The position numbers were made by a program, and so were the translations under genes. A DNA stretch of 27,426 bases. It comes from an uncultured Clostridia bacterium. Its GTDB lineage: Bacteria > Bacillota > Clostridia > Christensenellales > Borkfalkiaceae. Below, piece after piece: positions 23,815 to 27,426 of this stretch (position 1 is the stretch's first letter; each line of letters begins with the position of its first letter). Below the pieces are notes generated by a model. That model ran no database searches. It saw nothing but the letters and a program-made list of their open reading frames with translations, and had not been told where the DNA came from. The DNA is taken from contig CAKQLR010000023.1 in assembly GCA_934254725.1 (NCBI GenBank), forward strand, positions 1 through 27,426, in the 5' to 3' direction.

Positions 23815-25604
23815 TATTCCCTACCTCCTTGTTGAGAGTAGAAAACATCCTGATAAATTTCGGAATTTCCGATAAGTTCCTCGTGAGTGCCTACGGCGGA
23901 AATTTTACCCTTGTCCATAACCACTATTTTGTCGCAATCCATAATCGAAGCTATTCTCTGCGCGATAATGATTTTCGTGGTGCCGGGCATAAATTCCTTT
24001 AAAGCCTTTCTTATCTTTTTATCCGTTGCCGTATCTACTGCGCTCGTGGAATCGTCTAATATCAGAATCTTCGGTTTTTTAAGCAAAGCCCTCGCTATAC
24101 ACAGGCGTTGCTTCTGTCCGCCGGAAACATTTACGCCGCCTTGCCCTAAATCGGTTTTATAACCGTCCGGAAAAGCTTCTACAAAGTCCTTGGCCGCGGC
24201 GAGTTCGCAAGCTTCTTTTATCTGTTCGTCTGTGGCGTTCGGATTACCCCAGCGCAAGTTCTCCTCAATCGTTCCCGAAAAGAGCAGGTTCTTTTGCAAA
24301 ACCATCGAAACGCTTTCCCTTAGCTCGTAAAGAGAATAGTCTTTAACGTTCCGACCGCCGACTAAAACCTCACCTTCGGTCGCGTCGTAAAACCTCGGAA
24401 TAAGCTGAACGAGGGTAGATTTTCCCTCACCCGTTCCCGCGATAACTCCGACCGTTTCACCCGGTAAAAAATGAAGATTTACGTTTTGCAACGTGAGGTT
24501 GTTTAAATCCCCGGAATAGGAGAAATTAACGTTTCTGAATTCTATTTCGCCCGTCTCTACTTTAACGGAAGTATCCGAAGACCCGACGATATCAGGCTGT
24601 TCGTTGAGAACTTCGTTTATTCTGCCGAGCGAAGCCTTAGCCATAGCTATCGTTACAAACATAAACGACACCATAGCCAAGGAATTTACTATCTGCGTGG
24701 AATAGGTAAGCAAGCTTACAAGCTCACCCTCACCCAAACCGCCATCAAAAATAGACGTTTTGCCGCCGAAAAGGAGTAAAAACACCGTGCAGGAGTACAT
24801 TACAAGAAGCTGAACGGGAATTGAAAGAGTAAATATCTTTTCCGCGGAAAGCTGAGCTTTTTTAAGCTCCTCCACCGATTTATCGAATTTAGCTTTTTCG
24901 TAGTCCTCTCTTACGTATGATTTGACTTCCCTTGCAGCAACGACGTTTTCCTGAACGGATGCGTTCAACCCGTCGTACATCTTAAGCATTTTCTTGAAAC
25001 GCGGATGCCCTATTTTTATCATAAAAAATATTGCCGCGCCAAGAATCGGAATTGCAAATACAAATATTACGGAAAGCTCCGCATTGATGCGGAACGCCAT
25101 TATAGCCGCAAATATAATCATAACGGGCGCACGCACAAATAACCTTATTATCTGTTGATAGGTGTTCTGCATGCTCGTAACGTCAGTAGTAAGCCTTGTC
25201 ACTAGAGACGGCGTTGAATATTTATCCGTATTCTTAAACGAAAAATCCGTCACTTTAAGAAAAAGTTTTCTTCTTAAATTTCTCGCAAAGCCCATGGAAG
25301 CGATTGCCGCGGTTCTTCCGGCCATCATACCGAAAAACAAAGAACAGAGCGCCGCACATATCATTCCCGCGCCGAGCGTAATGATAAGGCGTTTGCTATC
25401 GGCCATAAGTTCCGCGGGAATAAAGCCGCTTAAAGGAAAATCCGTTTGTCCTTTAAGACCGCCGTCCACTATCGCAGCCATTAAAAGAGGAATAAAAACC
25501 TCTAAAGCCACTTCCATTATTATAAAAATCGGCGTCAGAATTGTAGGCAAAAGATTGCCTTTAACGCATGATTTTAAATTATAAAGAGAACTTTTCTTTT
25601 TCAT
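23814..25604 (-). CDS. Heterodimeric ABC exporter, subunit with degenerate ATP site
   Basis: This is a 596-residue half-transporter with six hydrophobic segments (about 20-310) and a nucleotide-binding domain (about 350-596). Walker A reads AGTGEGKST, the signature is canonical VSGGQKQR, Walker B is ILDDSTSAVD with Asp in place of the catalytic Glu, and the switch position has Gln (IIIAQRIASI) in place of His. This set of changes is the known hallmark of the non-catalytic half of heterodimeric exporters such as TM287/TM288 or BmrC/BmrD, so it should pair with the downstream subunit. The start is 4 bases after the peptidase stop with no strong ribosome binding site, so translation is probably coupled. 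The substrate could be a drug, lipid or peptide; the sequence does not say. Confidence 0.94.
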   Translation of the reverse strand: MKKKSSLYNLKSCVKGNLLPTILTPIFIIMEVALEVFIPLLMAAIVDGGLKGQTDFPLSGFIPAELMADSKRLIITLGAGMICAALCSLFFGMMAGRTAAIASMGFARNLRRKLFLKVTDFSFKNTDKYSTPSLVTRLTTDVTSMQNTYQQIIRLFVRAPVMIIFAAIMAFRINAELSVIFVFAIPILGAAIFFMIKIGHPRFKKMLKMYDGLNASVQENVVAAREVKSYVREDYEKAKFDKSVEELKKAQLSAEKIFTLSIPVQLLVMYSCTVFLLLFGGKTSIFDGGLGEGELVSLLTYSTQIVNSLAMVSFMFVTIAMAKASLGRINEVLNEQPDIVGSSDTSVKVETGEIEFRNVNFSYSGDLNNLTLQNVNLHFLPGETVGVIAGTGEGKSTLVQLIPRFYDATEGEVLVGGRNVKDYSLYELRESVSMVLQKNLLFSGTIEENLRWGNPNATDEQIKEACELAAAKDFVEAFPDGYKTDLGQGGVNVSGGQKQRLCIARALLKKPKILILDDSTSAVDTATDKKIRKALKEFMPGTTKIIIAQRIASIMDCDKIVVMDKGKISAVGTHEELIGNSEIYQDVFYSQQGGRE

Positions 25605-25608
25605 ATTT

Positions 25609-26304
25609 CTATAATTTCGTTTTTATAACGCTATTTCCTACTGCACGCGCAACGTACGCCTTACCACCGGAACTAATGGAATAAGCAGCCGTACCGTTTT
25701 TAAACACGATAGCCGCGTCGTTTTCCATACAAAAAGCTTCTTGCTTTTCCTGTACCAGAAGTTTATCGAAATCCTCTGCCCTTTCGTTATAATGCGGGCA
25801 AGCGAAACCTTTCAAAAAACCAAGTCCGTCGTACACGCTGTATTTATCGCCGTTTCCGCTTGAAAACGAATCTGTATACATTTTTTCGAACCAACATACC
25901 GCGCCTGCGGACAGCCCCGCAATTATTACGCCGCGCTCGTAGGCGTCCTTTAAAAGCTTTGTAATGCCGATTTCTTTCCAGTCCGATAACATAAACACCG
26001 TATCTCCGCCGCCTACGTATATCATATCTGCAGAAAGGAATTTTTCTTTCAGTTTATCTTCCTCCGTCTTTTTGTAAACGGTCAGAGCGACCTCTGCCTT
26101 AATATCGAATACGGAAGTATAAGTCTTTCTGAAAGAATTAAAGTAAGGCATATAATCGTGGCTTGCCGTGCCGAGAAACAGAGCTACCGCACGTTTGTCC
26201 CCCGCGCGGGTCTTTGCAAGCATTGCAATATGTTCGTCTATTTTAAGCGTGGTTTTATCCTTTATTTCCCCGCCGCCTATCGCCACAATGACTTTATCGG
26301 ACAT
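25609..26304 (-). CDS. Peptidase S51-family protein (dipeptidase E-like)
   Basis: The 231-residue product (ATG start; AGGAG 13 bases upstream) belongs to the S51 family, serine peptidases related to alpha-aspartyl dipeptidase and cyanophycinase with a class I glutamine amidotransferase-like fold. GGGDTVFML at about 98-106 and the nucleophile elbow GLSAGAVCW (Ser132, about 130-138) are typical. His171 in ACPHYNERAEDFD is a likely triad residue. A TTG 30 bases upstream extends the frame but has no ribosome binding site. It is the first gene of the ABC exporter/two-component operon, directly behind a strong promoter. It is probably cytoplasmic, as no signal peptide is seen. Whether it processes a substrate of the exporter is speculation. 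Confidence 0.88.
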   Translation of the reverse strand: MSDKVIVAIGGGEIKDKTTLKIDEHIAMLAKTRAGDKRAVALFLGTASHDYMPYFNSFRKTYTSVFDIKAEVALTVYKKTEEDKLKEKFLSADMIYVGGGDTVFMLSDWKEIGITKLLKDAYERGVIIAGLSAGAVCWFEKMYTDSFSSGNGDKYSVYDGLGFLKGFACPHYNERAEDFDKLLVQEKQEAFCMENDAAIVFKNGTAAYSISSGGKAYVARAVGNSVIKTKL

Positions 26305-26349
26305 AAAAGGGGCTAAACTCCTACTATGAATCAATATATATATAGATTT

Positions 26350-26378
26350 ATTATAACATTTTACTAAACTTTTTGCAA
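26350..26378 (-). promoter_or_regulatory. Promoter of the S51 peptidase/ABC/two-component operon
   Basis: On the minus strand, TTGCAA (26373-26378) is followed after exactly 17 bases by a perfect TATAAT (26350-26355), about 45 bases before the first start codon. No other good promoter was seen further down in this tightly packed six-gene operon. Confidence 0.82.
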
Positions 26379-26462
26379 ATATTTCATCGAATAATTACTC
26401 GTTTATTTCACGCAATACAACTCGATTTTACAATAATATCCTATCTGCTGCAAAAACACATG

Positions 26463-26493
26463 AAAAAAGCCGGAATAGCTCCGGCTTTTTTTT
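26463..26493. terminator. Intrinsic terminator after the LysR-type gene
   Basis: AGCCGGA (26468-26474) pairs with TCCGGCT (26480-26486) around a 5-base loop, flanked by an A run and a T run. Read on the minus strand it ends the LysR-type gene, whose stop lies about 15 bases upstream. The T run is also good on the plus strand, but no plus-strand gene ends here. Confidence 0.85.
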
Positions 26494-26506
26494 GATAATA
26501 TATAAA

Positions 26507-27426
26507 TCAGTTTTCTTTCTCTTCTTCTTTCGGATTATACTTGACACGCGCCTTAGGATCGCAATCATACTGATCGTCATCGAGAATCCTTATAAACTCT
26601 CGAAGGGCGAAAGATTGAGAATTTACATCCTTGCTGACTACAACGCCCGTAGCTCTCAGAGGAAGGGCGGGTACTACGTTGAGTTCGAAAAGCTCTTTCT
26701 TTTCAAGTTGCTCGCGAACGTATCTTCTCGGAACGCAAGCTATACCGAAGCCCTCTTTTGCCATCTCGATAAGAAGCTCTACGCTGCCTACCGTAAATTC
26801 GGGAACAATATTTACCGACATCGTTTCGAGGAACGTGTTTATTTCCTTTGAAGTCGTAGTTGATTGTTCGAGCATTAAAATAGGATAGTTGGAAATATCT
26901 TTAAGGTCTATCACTTTGTCGAAAAGATTTTCGAACTTGCGGTTTGCCACGAAGATATCTTCTACTATACCGGTCTGCCCTGTGCATATTATATCGTCAT
27001 CGTAAACGGGAAGGTTTACAAGACCTATATCTGCCTTGTTAGATTTTATAAGCGCAATCGTTTCGGACGTGGTACTGTCCTTAAACGTGATGGTTACGTT
27101 AGGATAAAGTTCATGGAACTTCTTGACGTACCTCATAAGGAAGTGGGTAATATTCGTATCCGCAGCGCTTATTCTGATACTGCCCGTTGCGATGTTTTTT
27201 CTTTCCTTAAATTTTTCTTCCGCATGGTACAACATATCGAGGGCTTGTTCTACTATTTTGAACATCTGCTTCCCTCCGGTATCGGTCAATTCGACCCCGC
27301 GGCTGACCCTGTTAAAAAGCTTCCCGCCGAGCTGAGTTTCAAGTTGTTTTATCGCTTGCGAAACGGCAGGCTGAGAAATATATAACTCGTCTGCTGCTTT
27401 CGTCAGGCTTCCGCATTTTGCAACGG
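26507..27426 (-). CDS. LysR-family transcriptional regulator, N-terminus cut by window edge
   Basis: The reading frame continues past the internal ATG at 27289 to the right edge and encodes the helix-turn-helix of a LysR-type regulator: AKCGSLTKAADELYISQPAV, then SQAIKQLETQLGGKLFNR and the SRGVELTDTGGKQM end. About 10-15 residues are probably missing at the N-terminus. The C-terminal two-lobed effector domain begins with GSIRISAADTNITHFLM and continues with YPNVTITFKDSTTSETI, NKADIGLVNLP and GFGIACVPRRYV, all typical. An acidic, Lys-rich tail ends the protein. The gene is closed by a terminator and is separate from the operon downstream. LysR regulators often control a divergent neighbour, which would lie outside this window. 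The effector is unknown. Confidence 0.93.
   Translation of the reverse strand, partial: VAKCGSLTKAADELYISQPAVSQAIKQLETQLGGKLFNRVSRGVELTDTGGKQMFKIVEQALDMLYHAEEKFKERKNIATGSIRISAADTNITHFLMRYVKKFHELYPNVTITFKDSTTSETIALIKSNKADIGLVNLPVYDDDIICTGQTGIVEDIFVANRKFENLFDKVIDLKDISNYPILMLEQSTTTSKEINTFLETMSVNIVPEFTVGSVELLIEMAKEGFGIACVPRRYVREQLEKKELFELNVVPALPLRATGVVVSKDVNSQSFALREFIRILDDDQYDCDPKARVKYNPKEEEKEN

Noticed and set aside
26305..26334. Upstream TTG start for the S51 peptidase
   Set aside because: It is preceded by an AT repeat without a ribosome binding site and lies very close to the -10. The ATG giving MSDKVIVAIGGG fits the family.

Overview
The window is a bacterial chromosome segment. It carries a division and cell wall (dcw) cluster, almost entirely on the minus strand, followed upstream by a membrane-transport and signalling operon. 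The DNA is moderately AT-rich. Shine-Dalgarno sites are strong and promoters are sigma-A-like. A MraZ-led cluster, a DivIB/FtsL-type divisome, an FtsW-MurD-MraY-MurE series and a MurE with the meso-diaminopimelate motif DNPR all suggest a low-GC Bacillota lineage, probably an uncultured Clostridia. The exact group cannot be settled from the sequence alone.

Reading minus-strand genes in transcription order (right to left): a LysR-type regulator cut by the right edge (26507-27426) ends at a hairpin terminator. A strong promoter (TTGCAA-17-TATAAT) then starts a six-gene operon: an S51 peptidase, two half-ABC exporters forming an asymmetric pair, an OmpR-type response regulator, a histidine kinase, and a PrsW-like membrane protein whose expected catalytic residues appear to be lost. 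The operon converges on plus-strand rpsT, the only plus-strand gene, across a shared terminator. Divergent from rpsT is murI, then mraZ with tandem MraZ-type boxes overlapping its promoter, then rsmH and ftsL, closed by a terminator.

The wall and division genes then continue as ftsI; a 734-residue membrane protein with Rossmann (TrkA-N-like) and RyR-like domains, which has its own promoter and terminator; murE-mraY-murD-ftsW (tightly overlapped, then a terminator); a new unit murA-ftsQ-ftsA-ftsZ-trpS; and a DUF5685-family gene cut by the left edge (1-247). murF, murC and murG, usual members of such clusters, are absent from the window.

Functionally, MurI and MurA supply D-glutamate and the first committed UDP-sugar. 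MurD and MurE extend the stem peptide, MraY makes lipid I, FtsW and FtsI polymerise and cross-link septal wall, and FtsL, FtsQ, FtsA and FtsZ build the divisome. The main oddities are the RyR/Rossmann gene cassette inside the cluster, the PrsW-like apparent pseudoprotease joined to a two-component system, an FtsA with no C-terminal membrane-targeting helix, and an FtsL with a cytoplasmic tail of about 105 residues. No tRNA, rRNA, CRISPR array or insertion sequence was seen, and no stretch over 300 bases lacks a gene.
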